Assembly: GCA_013400155.1 (NCBI GenBank)
Contig: VXBM01001006.1
Location: forward strand, 194,277 to 258,276
Direction of reading: 5' to 3'
Source of the DNA: Helopsaltes ochotensis
Lineage: Eukaryota > Chordata > Aves > Passeriformes > Locustellidae
Length of the DNA: 64,000 nt
Below are positions 51,946 to 64,000 of the stretch, one piece after another (within the stretch, counting starts at the first letter, position 1; each line of letters begins with the position of its first letter). The position numbers and the translations under genes were made by a program. Below the pieces are notes generated by a model. That model saw only the letters and a program-made list of their open reading frames with translations, made no database searches and was not told the origin of the DNA.

Positions 51946-54900
51946 GAACTGTTCATTTTTTCTTTTGCATATTTTGATTTTGAAAATACTTAATGTGTAC
52001 CTGTTTATGTTCTGAATGCAGAGTAGGACAAAGATCTCCCATAACGATGTTAGAACTATGACATCTGTGCTCATTTTATTTTACTGGGTTATTTACATAT
52101 CACAGGACTCCTGATGTACATTTACCAGTTCTCAGTTTTATCACTTTCTACCTTTTTCCATAAGTTTTGTTCCATGGCATAATTTGACTAATTTAACATC
52201 CACAAAATTGAAATTACACCTTTAGGGTTTTTAATTTCCTGATTTTGTGACACTCAAACTATTTTAGCAGCCTGCTAAGGGTTCACAATAATCGATGTCA
52301 ACTTCACATCCAAAACATGTGCTTGGACAGTTCTGCTTGTTGCAAGGAAGACAAAGTTTGAGATTGCAAAAACAAGTAATTGCTCATGAAGTAGCCTCCA
52401 GAATAAGAAAGCACTTACTGTGCTTGGCAGTAACTTAAAATGTGTATGAGTTTTATAACTAACAGTGGGTTCTGTAAACAAAACACACATGAATCCAGAC
52501 CAAACAGCTGGATAAGATGACATACAGTTTATCTATCAGCTTGTTATTTGTTCCTGCCCCATGAAAAGTGTAATATATTCTTGATAGGCCAACTGAATTT
52601 CTCATTAGGCAGTGGCTTTCTCTTACACCTCATCTGATGTGCCTGCAGCCACATGCAGAGCGCTGGGGTCCTGCCATCTTCTGTATGCCCAGCTGCACCC
52701 TCCCTCACTTCCCCCCACACTGGCACACCTACTTTGGCAGACAATCCAAACCCAGCTAGAGGTGCTGATGCAGTGTAAATACCTCCCTGCCAAAAAAGTG
52801 ATTCGTTTTCAGCCAGATCAGCTCTCTCAATTGCTCATCACAGAAGCTGTTACAAAGGCATAGGGGGAAGCACATGGCCAGAGCTGGGCGAGTCCCAGAG
52901 CTGGCCTGGCCATGGTTAGGCTGGTCCCCAGACAATTACATTCTGCTCAAAGTTTTACCACACACCTGTGCTCAAGACAATATGCTTTTCCGAGTTTCCT
53001 GGATTACTTTAACATTTGGTAGTGTAGCTGTGCATACTCATATCCTACACACAACCTGCTATTTGTCTGCAGAGTGCTTTCAAGGTTTTGCATAAGGTAT
53101 GTTAAAACAAACAGTATTTTACAGAGGTCATTAACAAGCCAAACTTATGATGGCTCTGCAAACAATAAATCCATTTTATAGACTAATCAAAAGCTCCTTG
53201 CCAGTTTGAGAGTCCATTCAGTACATACCAGCTAAATAGGTTTATTCTGGACCCTTGCCTCTCTGAACAGAGGCACCTCCTCATCAGTCCAGTCCCTTTC
53301 TTCTCAGTCACTATTTTGCTGCAGAATGCAAAAAGAGGCAAAGCACACTGATAAAGACCACAGATCTCTATCAGCTGTACAACCACATTTGCATGTCAAT
53401 TATGATGCTGTTAACTGGCTGCTCTAAAAGAGAGCTAGAGGCAATATTTATCAATATAAATCCAAACATATCTTTGTAAGAATCGTGATGAAAACCAATG
53501 CAATTTCTCTAATGTTGCAGCTGCACTTTTCCTATTTACTAGATTACATTTTTCAGATTAGATTGAGAAAACAGAGACCAACATAATTTGTGCCTGCTTA
53601 ATACATAGATTTTATCTCCGCCATCTTTAAAACTGGTGCTATTTAATATACCTATTAAATATACTTTTTTTAGACGCACTGCTATTCAAGCCCCAGCCAA
53701 TTTGGCAGAACTGAGTCTTTGCAGAAGTGAAACAAAGAGATGCTTTCCTTTGCATGCAAACACATTAAAGCTCAACAATTTTCCGTCTTAAAGGCTTTCC
53801 CAGGAATTTTCTGAATGTAAACAAGCAAGAGTACACTTAAGCTTGAAGATACAAAAGCAATGGATTCAGTCCAACACTGAACAACCGAAAGGTAGCAACA
53901 GCAAGACTGACACCACTCATCCTTCATGCCAGCAGGAAGCCAAGGCTTTTCATCAGAAGAACAAGTTTCATTTATTGCTTTTGAAGCACATTATAATTGC
54001 TCAGGTTGAGATAAAGCTACTATTCATATTTTTAAAAAAATAAACCAATAAAACAATAGTGTTTTCAAGAAGCAACCACTGACAGCAGCTTAAAAGAAGC
54101 AACACTGCAGGCAGTTATGGAATAAGTGATTTTCTACAGTCACTATGTCTGAGGCTGAGTCCATTACCTCAGATTCCTCTGAATATTGCTTACCATGTTA
54201 CATTTCCAAACACTATCTCTAAAGAAGATTAAACTCTAAAATCAACAGCTGTCTCATATGCAAGAACACCACACATATGCCTGGAAAAACACATAGTGTT
54301 CTGATATTTTACATATTTTCAGCATCTCCTAAAATGTTTTTTAATTCATTGGTGGAAAGAAATTGTCTTTGGATAATTAAATCATTATGAAAAGCCTAAT
54401 TTGTCTGTTGTCTTTTTCACATACAAGTCTTTTGTCTTCCAATTTAATCTGAAAAAAATTAATAAAAATTTAAGTGATTGAATTGAGCTTTCCAGTAATG
54501 GAAACAACCAGAGAATCTGTAATTTGAAATGCTTACTATTATCACTGACATATTTCACCAAGACAAATAAAATGGCAAAATATGTGCAGGCAGATACAGC
54601 CACCCTTACTTTACCAATTTAACATGGCAAGCAATAGGAATAAGCCCATTTGTTCAACACAGCTGAGAACTCAGAATCACATCTGGCCCTATGAGAAAAA
54701 GGTCCTGTTACTCCAAATGGAAAAGAGGTTATCAATATCATTTTGGCTTGACTTATAATCAGCTAGTAATTTTTTTTTTCCTGGTAGGGGTAGGTGGGAG
54801 AATAGAGGTCATAAACCTGATAGAAAACTGACACGTTTCTTACATTGAAACAGAACAACAGGGATCTTCTGTTTTCCACCTTAGGACAAAAAAAAGAGGA

Positions 54901-57900
54901 AATCCTAAGTTTTACAGACCAAAAAGAAGGAAGGAAGCTGGGGGCAGGGGGCAAATGAAGAGGAATAGGGAAGAAACAGATAAGTAAAGAATGTTTAAGA
55001 AAAGTTTCCAATATTAACCATGAATAACAGAGCAGCTCTGCCAACTGTTGTCCATGAAATTGTTTCAAAAATACAGACTCGTATCTTCTGTAAGAGAGGA
55101 AGTAAGAGAGGAAACAATCTTAACACCAGAAGGAGCACTTCTAAATCCTATGCACAGACACAAACTGCATGTCAAGCTCTGTATTCTCTCTGTACTAACA
55201 AGCCTAGTACAGATGTGATGAAAGGAACCATGCAGCCTAGGAAAAGAGGCATATTCCTTGAAGACACAAAATATTATCCAATTTTATTTCTTATGAAAAC
55301 TACCACTATCTCTATCCTGCTTAGTTTCAAGCAGTATACATCACCGCTGCACCTAGAAGTCTGAGAGTGTTCCTCATAGTTGTATGTACGGATTCAGTGG
55401 TTCATAGTGTTACCTCTAATGACATTTAAGTTACCTTGTGCTGTATTTTTCTCTAAAAGATAAGATAGTGCACTTAAAACCCAATAACCATCTTTATACA
55501 GGACTTCTCTCAAAAAAAAAATTAATGGTCTCTTTTTATGGGTGACATTGCCAAAAGAAGCATGAATGCTACTTCATGGAAGTGCAACTACTGCATATTT
55601 ACATAGTCTATAACATAACTCCTGCTTGATCAAGGATCAAGCTGTTACCCATTAGGGTTTCTATAATAAAAATAATGAAATAATACGAATTTTGCATTTA
55701 GCCCATGGAACAAAAAGCATCAGAAGTACTGGTGTGTCCTGTCCCAACCTGCCCAACATCTTGTACATCTCACTTCACTACATGACTCTGGAGAAAAGTT
55801 AAAATAAGACTTTAGGGAGTAATCATTTAATTTCTGCACTGTAACCTGTAATTTCAAAGAGTTGCAAAAGAATAAAACATTATCATTTTACATAGTAAAT
55901 TATTTATGATAGTAAAAGAAAATGCCTTGCTTTAAAAACAACTAAACAGAATTCCATCATTTCTATTACGGAAGAGCCCCTATTATGCATAATCTCTTAT
56001 CCACAGTGTATGCCTATTCCCACTACCTCCATGAAAATTATTTGTGAAAATGCCTCAGTATAGACTTTTATAGTTAAGGACTCATTTTGAATTTCTAAAT
56101 AAAACTTAGAAATCATAAGTTCAGTGTAAACAACAATAAAATTCAAATCAAGAAATCCCAAGCAACCGGTTTCAAAGGGCATCACATTTCTTCTCTGCTG
56201 CAGGAAGGACTGAACAAGCACATGATTTAGTTACTGACTGCATTAGACCAGCCACCACCTACTTACAGAGCCCTGAAAGCACAAAAACATACACTTGAAA
56301 TCCAGTAACAGAAGAAGCAGAACTGAAATAAATTTCAGTTATTCCTCAAACACCTTAAGTGAGCCTTGCTAACTAACAACTCCATTTTCAGTTTTATTAC
56401 CTCATCTACTAGTGTGGTTTTCTACACACAAACTATCAAGGAAACAAAATTCTTTGTACTAGAGATCTGAGTAAACACACCTTACTCACTTTTAGTTGTA
56501 GTAACTTCAGTAGTTACTATTAAAGTAGATAAACAATTGCATGTGAATCTAAAAAACCAGATTGACTTGGCTCCTTAACTGGAGAAAGATGAAAGGTGCA
56601 ATCAGTATCAGCAAGGGGGTTTTTTTCCTACAATAAGACTTTTGATTTTTTATACTGCAAAACTAATTTTTATTCTACTTTCTTACCCAAAACAAAAAAG
56701 AGCAAGCACAGTGCATGACAGATTGCAAAATCCAAGCTTGTTTCTTTGTCTCTATGGCACAGGTGACTTTCAGAGTTGCACTGTTTGCAGCTCTCCTATT
56801 CACCCATGAGCATCTGGAAGTTAGATCAGCATTATTTTCAAACAAAATATTTCAGGTGCCCAAAAATGCAAAGTTGACAAGTTATCATATCATAAACCAT
56901 ATAACTGGTAACATAAATTCTGAGTAACCAGAAAAATGCATTATGAAGAGAAACTGCAAACAGCTCACTTTGGTCTCTTGTCATTGAAAAGATCTGAAAA
57001 ACGCATTCCTTTAAACATATAAAAGAAAACTAATGGCATATCATTGTGGCATCCAAGAGTCTTTGGTTGCCTATCATGCACTGCTTCTCATAACAAGATT
57101 CGCTTCTGCTAGTGAGTACAGTTCCTAAATTTCATCTCTCAAACCTGTCAAACAGGGCAGATGAGAGAAAGGAAAATTGGGAGTCAGTGTGGCTGACAAA
57201 TGGAATAAATAGCATCAAAGAGAAGTGCCATTCAGTAAAGACACATAAGCAGAAATCATCAGCTGACAAATACAGGATGGAGGAACGACTGTCTAGACAA
57301 CCGTATTCCGGAAAAGGATCTGAAGGATTGATTAGCAGTTCCCGACTGAACATGAGTCAGTGCAATGCTACTGCAAAAGGAACAAATGTCACACCAGGAA
57401 TGACAAGCACACAACACACATCACCCAAAGCACACACTAAGATTCTCATGCTTTACCTGATAAAGTTTCCCTGCCCAGTTTTGAACATGGATCAATTGTT
57501 CATAGGTAAGAACATATCATTTACAAGGAAAGAATAACAGGAGTTATTTCATAAAAGTCTTGGCAAGTCTTCATAGATACATAATGATATATTCAAGCAG
57601 GAAACTGGTCCAGTGCTAAACTCTTCCTACGTAGTGAGATTGCTAAGCACTGACTACAGAAGTTGTAGATCCTCTGTTATGAGCATTTAAAAAACATATT
57701 GGCAAATATTCTTCAGACGTGACAGTTGACCAGTTTTGACCTGGCCTTGAGAAAGCAGTACAGATTAAATCTGTCAAAACCCTTCCAAAATATTTTTCTG
57801 TATTTCCATTGATCTTCTTTGGGAAAAAAAAGAAACTTAAAAAATCAATCCTCTGTATTACATAATGCTAGAGACATTTAAGACAAATTAAATGCATGTG

Positions 57901-60859
57901 ACAAATAAATAAAAACAGACATTTCCCTCCAGGTTTGTCACCTGGCTTCCAAATCACTGGGAAGTGGATGACGGTCACCTTAAAGTCATTCTGCCCAGCT
58001 CCTCACAAACAGATAGCAAGAAAATTAAGAAAAGCAAAACAGAAGGTTACTCAGTGACATACAGCTACATGCAAAACAACAACAAAAAATATCCCACAGT
58101 AACAACAGAAATTTCATTTGAAAATAAAGCTAAACCTTTGCATTTCAATCCTTCTGTGAAGAACCAGGCTTTGACGGTTACCAAGTTTTTTCCCCTGAAC
58201 CTTCACAGAACCAACAAATTCAATTTAAAAAAAAAAGCCCCAAAACACAACACAAAGTCTCTCAAAACTAAAAGAAATGAAGTAACACATTTCCCAGGGG
58301 TGTAAACTGTCTTCTCAAAGTGCCTTGTCTCAGTTGCTGAATACATTCAAGTGTCACAAATGATCCAAGCAGTCAAATGCTCTCCTCAGGATTTTCCCCA
58401 ATCCCAAAACTCAAATTACTGAGAACTTTATAGACCAAAACCTACACAGTGAATTACACTCAGAAATGAGCTGGGAGCTACGGAACATCACAGAAAACAT
58501 TGTACCATGCTGCAATCACGAAACCAAATTTTATACTGAATTGCCTTTCTGGGGTGCAGGTTAGGGAAGCAAAGAGATGAGTCAATGGCAGACACTCTTG
58601 CAGCAGTGCAAAAAGCTGCTGAGATCTGCATGATTGGAGTCCAGTAACCAATTATAGCTTCCTTGACAGAGAAGTTAGTGACCATCACAAGCTGCCTGAG
58701 CGTGCAGTGTGCAATCACAAATTACATTAGCCTATGTTAGATTGAAAAAAAACCCAAAAACTCATTCTCCTTTTCCACAGGGAGAACACATTCTCACCTT
58801 CATGGCTTATGTCATTTAATTCACCATTATTCCATGACCTTTTGGATAAATCCAGCCCAGCTAGTAGCCTTGCAAGTCCAACAATGAGAATGGTGGCCGA
58901 AAATCCTCAAGACAGCAGAAGAGGAAGAAAGACTGACATCAGTATACAGCTAACCATGAAATAACCTCTGCCTTCAAAAATTTTCCTCAGTAGCTCCAGA
59001 TATGCAGTGAATAGGAAAAATTTGGTCTCTGAAGAGCACTATATAACATGTTAAGGAGCCAGCCAGCTCTGAGCTGTCCTTAGGAGATAGTGAAGACATT
59101 CAAAACATCACAAACCCATGAGGAAGTCTACAGATTTTTGGAGGCAACTTTTTAAAATCTGTTTTAAAATCTTGATTTGGCCTTATTTCAACAGTGAAAA
59201 ACTTCACCACCTAATGTGTAGACTAGTCTTATGACCAAAAATTACTTAAGAATCTCAACTTCATATTCTGCACTCCAGCAGAATACAGTCAGCGATTTTT
59301 TTTGTCCAAAAGCTGCAGGTTGAGATAATTCCATTTTTTAAAGACATTGAAAGTTACTGCTTATATAAAAGACTGAAAAATATATCACCTTTATTTGACT
59401 GACATACTAAATTGATATAAAAGCCTCCATGACAAATGTGTAAAGTGTCAAAAATGTTCCTATAGAAAATGTGTGGGTCTTTGCTATTTCAGATAGCTAG
59501 AACTCAGGGAGTATTTCATAATGGACTCCCACTGTCCCAGTGAGGCAAAGGGAGCACTAGCATCCTGTCACATCCTTTCTTGGAGCCCCCTGGTACCTCA
59601 TCTCCACTTGCTTGCAGGTGACCTGCCTCACAAACAGTTACAAGCAGTAACTAAATCAAAAATCCCCCTTCAACCGCTCCTTAGTTAAATGAACCCACAA
59701 ACACATTATGTCTTGCCCTCCCTCCGCTCTAAATAGTTATTTAGACAGCTTGATAAAAGTTTTGGGTATAGCTCATTATTAGTGACAATATTAGTCTAAG
59801 ATACAAAGTGAATGCCACATAGAAATGTGAGACACAAGTTATGGAGAGGAATGAAGGAAATAAGGCTTGATTGAAGGCTTTATTTGTACTGTTTGAAGAG
59901 GCACACAATAAAATCTAATGAAATGTTTATGTTTAACAAAACACATTATACCATGCTATTGACAGAGATACTGTTGAGTTAAACAAACCAAGTTCATTTA
60001 CAGTAAAGTTTAAAAAGGGAATGCAGTATGGAGATAAGAAAATCTTTGCTATCTCTCAACAGGACTGCTACCAAGACTAGCTTGGCTGCAACTCGGAACA
60101 GGACACAAGCCAATTGATTTGACTTTTGTCTATGTACAAGTCAATACTGCTCCTGATCAGGCCCCTGTCTTTTTCCTCCTATGAACCTCAGCTCACAGTA
60201 CAAAGTCATTTGAACCTTACACTTCTCCATCTATAAGATAGGAAATGCCCAAAATTTCATATCTCCCTCAGAAAGGCACATTTATGGCTTAACCACACTA
60301 AAAAAATCAATCACTATTTCAGCTCAGCAGAGTTGAACCAGTGTATTCTGCTGTACAGAACAGCTTCAGCATCTGGAATACTATTCTGCTTATAAATCAG
60401 GTGATACGTTCAGCAACTGCTTTTAATTATTCTCCTTAATTAATCTTTCCACCCTAATCCAAAAAATGCCTTCCAGAGAAATGCTGACAAATTTTGTGCT
60501 CAGTGAAAAAGGGTAAATTGCCTACTTTGCAGAGACCATAACTGCACCCTTACATATTCAGGTAAATCAGAGAAATCAGATGATATCGCAATAGGCAGAT
60601 CTGGTGAGGCAAAAAGAAAAACATATATCCTGAATATAGAGGATTAAATAGAACTTGTATCTTTACTCCAAACAGCAGCTGCAAGGTAGTTATGTAGTCC
60701 TGTGATTTATTTATTACAGCTAAAAATTTCCAGTATGCACTAACAAATAAGAGTCACTTTTGAAAGCTACACTAACTGGTTTGCTGCCTGCAGAGCATCC
60801 AAAGCTAGGCAGTCCTAAAAGACTCATTTTAAAAAGGGTTTGATTATTGTTCTAAACAA
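51946..60859. other. AT-rich intron, nothing recognised
   Basis: About 8.9 kb of unique AT-rich sequence, with a slightly GC-richer patch at 52600-52800. The longest frame (57112-57537, +) begins at GTG and has no recognisable domain. Confidence 0.5.
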
Positions 60860-60925
60860 TATTGGTCATTGGTTGGACTCTACAATCTTGGAGGTTTTTT
60901 CCAACCTAAATGAATTTGTGATTCT
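60860..60925 (+). mobile_element. CR1 LINE 3' terminus
   Basis: ggttggactctacaatcttgg, then gttttttccaacctaaatga and a final tttgtgattct, match the last 65 bases or so of a CR1 subfamily. The copy is very short and 5'-truncated. Confidence 0.85.
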
Positions 60926-61119
60926 CTTGGGTTCTGAATTCACATAGATCAGCATACAGTATTTATGTAAATCAACTCCATTTGACATCTATCAGATTTA
61001 AACACTATTAACAGCAAAAAATAGTCTTACCTCTCCTATGCCTTTCATCAGCATACTTTGTGCTAAATACTCCACATAAATGACCACAGGATCCTTCATA
61101 CAATGCCATCGCTGGTTGG

Positions 61120-61137
61120 ACACCACAGCTGTGGTGT
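61120..61137. promoter_or_regulatory. 18-bp palindrome: RUNX, E-box, RUNX
   Basis: acaccacagctgtggtgt is its own reverse complement. It has a central CAGCTG E-box, and each half carries ACCACA/TGTGGT, the established RUNX core. It lies 2.7 kb inside intron 1. Function is inferred from motifs. Confidence 0.35.
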
Positions 61138-61583
61138 GATTCAAAACATATGCAATCTCAAAGTGAAATACACAAGCTTAACCTTCTGTTGTGAAAATAC
61201 AGATATCAAAACCCAAAGCAAGTTCTCAATACCAGAAATAGTCCAATGTTTATTTCACTTTTAGCATCCTGAGGGATAATACAACATAACTGACAAAATC
61301 TATAGCCTTGGAAATAAAAACACACAAGTAGTACAAAAGGTGGCACATAAAAGTGTAGTAGTGTCCTTACAGCAGCATGAATGTCCACTATGAAATGAAC
61401 TAGCAGTGTGTCTGCCTATTAAGTAAATGAACTCAGAGTTAAGCAACATGCTCAACGAAAAAAAAAATCAACCAGATACTATCAATAGCTAGCAGGCTGA
61501 AGTTGAAAAATATTATAAACGAGAAGACTGTGACTTGTATTACCTATCCCTCAAAGTGGGATCAGTCAGGCCGTGCAAGTGAG

Positions 61584-61634
61584 CAACAGCCACCTGGTTA
61601 CCAGCAACCCTTCAGTGCAACCAGGTGGCTGTTG
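61584..61634. repeat. Perfect 16-bp inverted repeat with 19-base spacer
   Basis: caacagccacctggtt (61584-61599) is the exact reverse complement of 61619-61634. Each arm has a CAGGTG E-box and an accaggtggc core similar to the CTCF consensus. It may be a regulatory site pair or a foldback. Confidence 0.9.
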
Positions 61635-62626
61635 TCTGGTTATTCATCCATTTTGGCACCACAGCAGAAATGTGCAGCACACAGCATGTGCTGCAGAACT
61701 CAAACTGAAAATGCAGATGAGGTCTGATGTTGATGCAAGTGCTGAGCTCTTTGTATAAAGGATACATATGCTTAGTACAACTAATCGGGATTCTCAAAGG
61801 GGTTTCCTAACACACCCATTTTACCAGATCAGATAAACACACAGGTATTAAAATAGCTGTTTGGAAATAATCCCATCAGTAAAAAAAGAAACCACATAAA
61901 CTGGTCTGTGGTGCAAAACGCAAGTTTGATTTATGAGGTTCACTTTATATAAAGTTTAAATAATTGTACAGCAAGATACAATCCTTTCTCCTGCCTCCCC
62001 TCCCACGGCCATGTAGTACAATAGCTTACAGGGTAATTGGGTGTGAAGATTTTGCAGACAGCACTCATCATGCAGGTAAGTGAGCACACAGCATAAAAAG
62101 CAGTCCAAGAGAAAAAAATTAAATTACTTTGGGTTAGTATTTCAACATTTTGCAATAGTCATATTGAACTATAATATGATTCCCATCCTAGGGGTACAGA
62201 GAAACCAATTTGAACAGTGGCTTTTTGTTACTATCTTGAATAGCCTTTGGAAGCCAAATCACAGAAAACCAGGAAATGAATTTAAATAAGAATACGCATC
62301 ATGTTGGTGACTGTATTATATTTGCACAAATAAAGACAATCTTTGTAGGGGACCACATTTTCTGGTTGATCCAAAGGAAGCTCTCTATTGATAAAATGCA
62401 ACTGCATCTCTTTAGCAGGATTAAGATTTCAGTGACACCAGCTCTGGTAAGCAAGGCAGAGCTGAAGAGCAATTCACCTCTAAGGACCTGAAAAGGGTTA
62501 CTGAACGTAGAAAAACTTACTTAAGGGATATCTGTCAATTGTTTAGCAACGATGGAATAGTTATTCAAATAGGGGGAACAGTGCTTGTTTTCAGTATAAG
62601 AAAGATAGTGATTTTTAGCCCATATT

Positions 62627-62641
62627 GGGGGGGGGGGGGGG
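62627..62641. repeat. Homopolymer run of 15 G
   Basis: Uninterrupted run of 15 G, about 300 bases from the CpG island. Its length is likely to vary between individuals or assemblies. Confidence 0.95.
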
Positions 62642-63825
62642 CGGAATGCTTCAGTTGTGAAATAGCGCACTAGGATCAAAAATAAAAATAAACAGCAAAT
62701 AGACGGAGACGAGGGCTGCAGCTTGAAATACTTGACTGCTAATATCCAGCATGCCATTCCAGAGAGTCCCAGAGTGGTTTTTAAGGCTCTTGCCCATCCT
62801 CATAAAGAAAGGCGGGTGGCAGTACTAATCAATATCTTGCAACCCAGCTGCGACCTGACAAATAAAGAAGTCAAGAAAAAAAAATCCCATCGATGATCTG
62901 TGTAATTTAGCATTCGGAAGACGGCAACATCTGGGCTCAACTCCAGATGGGACGGAGCGGCCCCGCGCTCCCGGCTCGCCACAGCGCTGATACACACACA
63001 ACACACAAAGGAGGGCTCCGCGCTCCTCCCGCTTTTCCCCAATATGAACAACTCCGCGTTCAAATGCGACGGAAAGGCACGGGGAGCTGCTTGCTGCGCC
63101 GGCAAATCTGTACAGCAGTTCAGCTACACCCGTGTCAGAAGGGGGCTATTGTCCGGGACCAGCGGCCAGCGCTCACCGGGTGTTGGCGTAGGCGGTGCCA
63201 AGAAAAATAAAATCACTGCGAGTCTCTCCGATCGCTCCGCAAGTCAAACCCGCGGACTTCAGAGCCCTACGCTGGGCAGACGGGAACAAACAAGCGAGGC
63301 AGCGCGGCTCCCACAAGCGACACTTTGTCTGGTTTCCAGTGAAGCAGCGACAAAATCCCCGACGCGCGAACAATGCCCGCGGCCCCGTCGCCGCTCCTTG
63401 CCGGGCCGCGGCGGACACCGTCTCTCACCGACCCATGGCTGAGTCGCCGCTCCCAGCGATGTTTTTAGGCTGCTTTGTTCCCCATAAAACGCCAGCGCTT
63501 TCACCCAGCGCCGGCGGGGAGAACCGAGCGCCCGCCTCGGACACTGGGGACCGGCCCCTGCCCCATCCCCTGGCAACAGCGAGAGACGCCGGAGCCGCGG
63601 CTCGGGTATCGGCCGCCCTTTGTTGTGCCCCCGGGAAGGGGCCGCTCCCCGCGCCCAGACGGGACCTCGGCCCCCATCGCAGCACTCACACGCGCAGGGC
63701 GCTGCCTTCGCTCCAGCGGGGAACGGCGGCAGCGCCCCGCGGGGCGAGCCCGCTCTGCCCGGGATGCGCTCCCCGCCGCCAGCGCCGCTCCTCGCCCCCA
63801 CGCTGCCCCGCTCGCCGTCTCTTTC

Positions 63826-63834
63826 ACTCACCCA
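63826..63834 (-). promoter_or_regulatory. DOCK4: Splice donor of DOCK4 exon 1
   Basis: The minus strand reads TGG|GTGAGT, matching the U1 consensus at +1 to +6 of the intron. It leaves a phase-1 junction that fits the known next residue (Val) of DOCK4. Confidence 0.8.
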
Positions 63835-63868
63835 CGCCGTACTTCTCGTGCTCCGTGGGTATCCACAT
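63832..63868 (-). CDS. DOCK4: DOCK4 coding exon 1 (N-terminal 12 codons, partial gene)
   Basis: The minus strand reads MWIPTEHEKYGV from an ATG at 63868-63866, followed by one extra G and a consensus donor (G|GTGAGT, intron starting at 63831). From memory of the family, this matches the DOCK4 N-terminus; DOCK3 differs at several of these positions. In DOCK4 the next residue is Val, which fits a phase-1 junction (G|TN). DOCK4 is a cytoplasmic and membrane-recruited guanine nucleotide exchange factor acting on Rac and Rap. It has an N-terminal SH3 domain, a DHR-1 lipid-binding domain, a catalytic DHR-2 domain and a proline-rich tail, and it binds ELMO. Only the residues just before the SH3 domain are encoded here. 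The start is supported by A at -3 and by an in-frame TGA 33 codons upstream (63967-63965). The remaining exons lie to the left of this window. The main doubt is the short length of the match. Confidence 0.87.
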
Positions 63869-63967
63869 GCTCGCGGCGTGCGAGCGCCCGTTCCCCCGCC
63901 AGCCCCTCCGCCGGGAGCGGCGGTGGCCGGCAAGCGCGTCCGCTGCCCGGGGCTCCCGCCGCGCTCA
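63869..63967 (-). other. DOCK4: DOCK4 5' UTR, part of exon 1 cut by the gap
   Basis: These 99 bases lie directly upstream of the DOCK4 start codon on the minus strand and are very GC- and CpG-rich. The frame of the ATG is open back to a TGA at the last readable base, so no longer N-terminus is needed. The transcription start cannot be placed, and the UTR may continue into the gap. Confidence 0.6.
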
Positions 63968-64000
63968 NNNNNNNNNNNNNNNNNNNNNNNNNNNNNNNNN
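63968..64000. other. Assembly gap (N run)
   Basis: The last 33 positions are N. The gap falls in the most GC-rich part of the promoter, where short-read assemblies often fail. It hides the transcription start and upstream promoter of DOCK4. Confidence 0.99.

Larger units (their letters stand above)
60926..62939. other. Promoter-proximal intron with two symmetric motifs
   Basis: This 2-kb segment next to the CpG island holds the palindrome at 61120-61137, the inverted repeat at 61584-61634 and the 15-G run at 62627-62641, listed separately. No exon was recognised. Confidence 0.5.
1..63831 (-). other. DOCK4: DOCK4 intron 1, 5' portion (not complete)
   Basis: This is inferred from the donor at 63831 and from the lack of any recognisable DOCK4 exon to its left. 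A very long first intron is typical of DOCK4 in vertebrates. The sequence is AT-rich, with old transposon fragments, short simple repeats and small chance ORFs. I looked for the SH3-coding exon 2 on the minus strand by eye and did not find it, but an exhaustive search was not possible, so the acceptor is presumed to lie beyond base 1. Confidence 0.75.
62940..63967. promoter_or_regulatory. DOCK4: CpG island over DOCK4 exon 1 and the start of intron 1
   Basis: CpG dinucleotides and G+C rise abruptly near 62940 and stay high to the gap, in strong contrast to the AT-rich intron. The island covers DOCK4 exon 1, about 900 bases of the following intron and the readable 5' UTR, as expected for a CpG-island promoter. 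The core promoter itself probably lies in or beyond the gap. Long open frames here in several phases are a by-product of high GC, not genes. Confidence 0.85.

Noticed and set aside
57112..57537. 141-codon plus-strand frame
   Set aside because: It starts at GTG, has no recognisable domain or splice context, and is of a length expected by chance in 64 kb.
63259..63933. 224-codon minus-strand open frame in the CpG island
   Set aside because: It overlaps DOCK4 exon 1 in a different frame, runs through the donor, starts at GTG and is Gly/Ala/Arg/Pro-rich from GC composition alone.
1..63967. CRISPR arrays, bacterial-type operons or phage
   Set aside because: No regularly spaced repeats and no dense gene packing. 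CR1 elements, LTRs and a CpG-island first exon show vertebrate DNA.

Overview
The window looks like bird nuclear DNA. The main reasons are several fragments of CR1 (the characteristic avian LINE) and several endogenous-retrovirus LTR fragments that I recognise as avian from memory. The body is AT-rich, has no credible long coding frame, and ends in a sharp CpG island next to an assembly gap. I cannot name the species. A songbird or another neoavian bird is possible but not shown.

The only protein-coding exon I can support is at the far right, on the minus strand. It starts at an ATG at 63868-63866 and reads MWIPTEHEKYGV plus one base, then a consensus splice donor (G|GTGAGT). This is the N-terminus of DOCK4, a large DOCK-family guanine nucleotide exchange factor for Rac/Rap GTPases, just before its SH3 domain. 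An in-frame stop 33 codons upstream supports this start. The exon lies in a CpG island (about 62940-63967). The gap (63968-64000) removes the rest of the 5' UTR and the promoter. Everything from 63831 down to 1 is therefore best read as the 5' part of DOCK4 intron 1, at least 63.8 kb long. I did not find exon 2.

Intron layout, left to right: AT-rich DNA with a small CpG-rich hairpin patch (about 1115-1200); an ERV LTR fragment (2903-3105); CR1 3' ends (5440-5625, 10545-10668); an inverted pair of POU octamer motifs (8511-8542); a GC-richer block (about 13700-14640) with a signal-peptide-like small ORF ending at a strong splice-donor match; a 43-T run (14947-14989); an LTR-like block with a perfect hairpin at its edge (17802-18330); a nearly complete solo LTR (24361-25337, +); two facing CR1 fragments (38235-38985 + and 39177-39896 -); a second solo LTR of the same family in opposite orientation (43632-44547, -); an old tRNA-like SINE (47781-47940); long unremarkable AT-rich DNA; and, within 3 kb of the promoter, a RUNX/E-box palindrome (61120-61137), a 16-bp inverted repeat with E-box/CTCF-like cores (61584-61634) and a 15-G run (62627-62641).

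I see no operon-like or defence-like system, CRISPR array or intact mobile element. The points most worth following up are the signal-peptide-like small ORF, the candidate regulatory sites near the promoter and the tRNA-like element. All are modest and need comparative or expression data.
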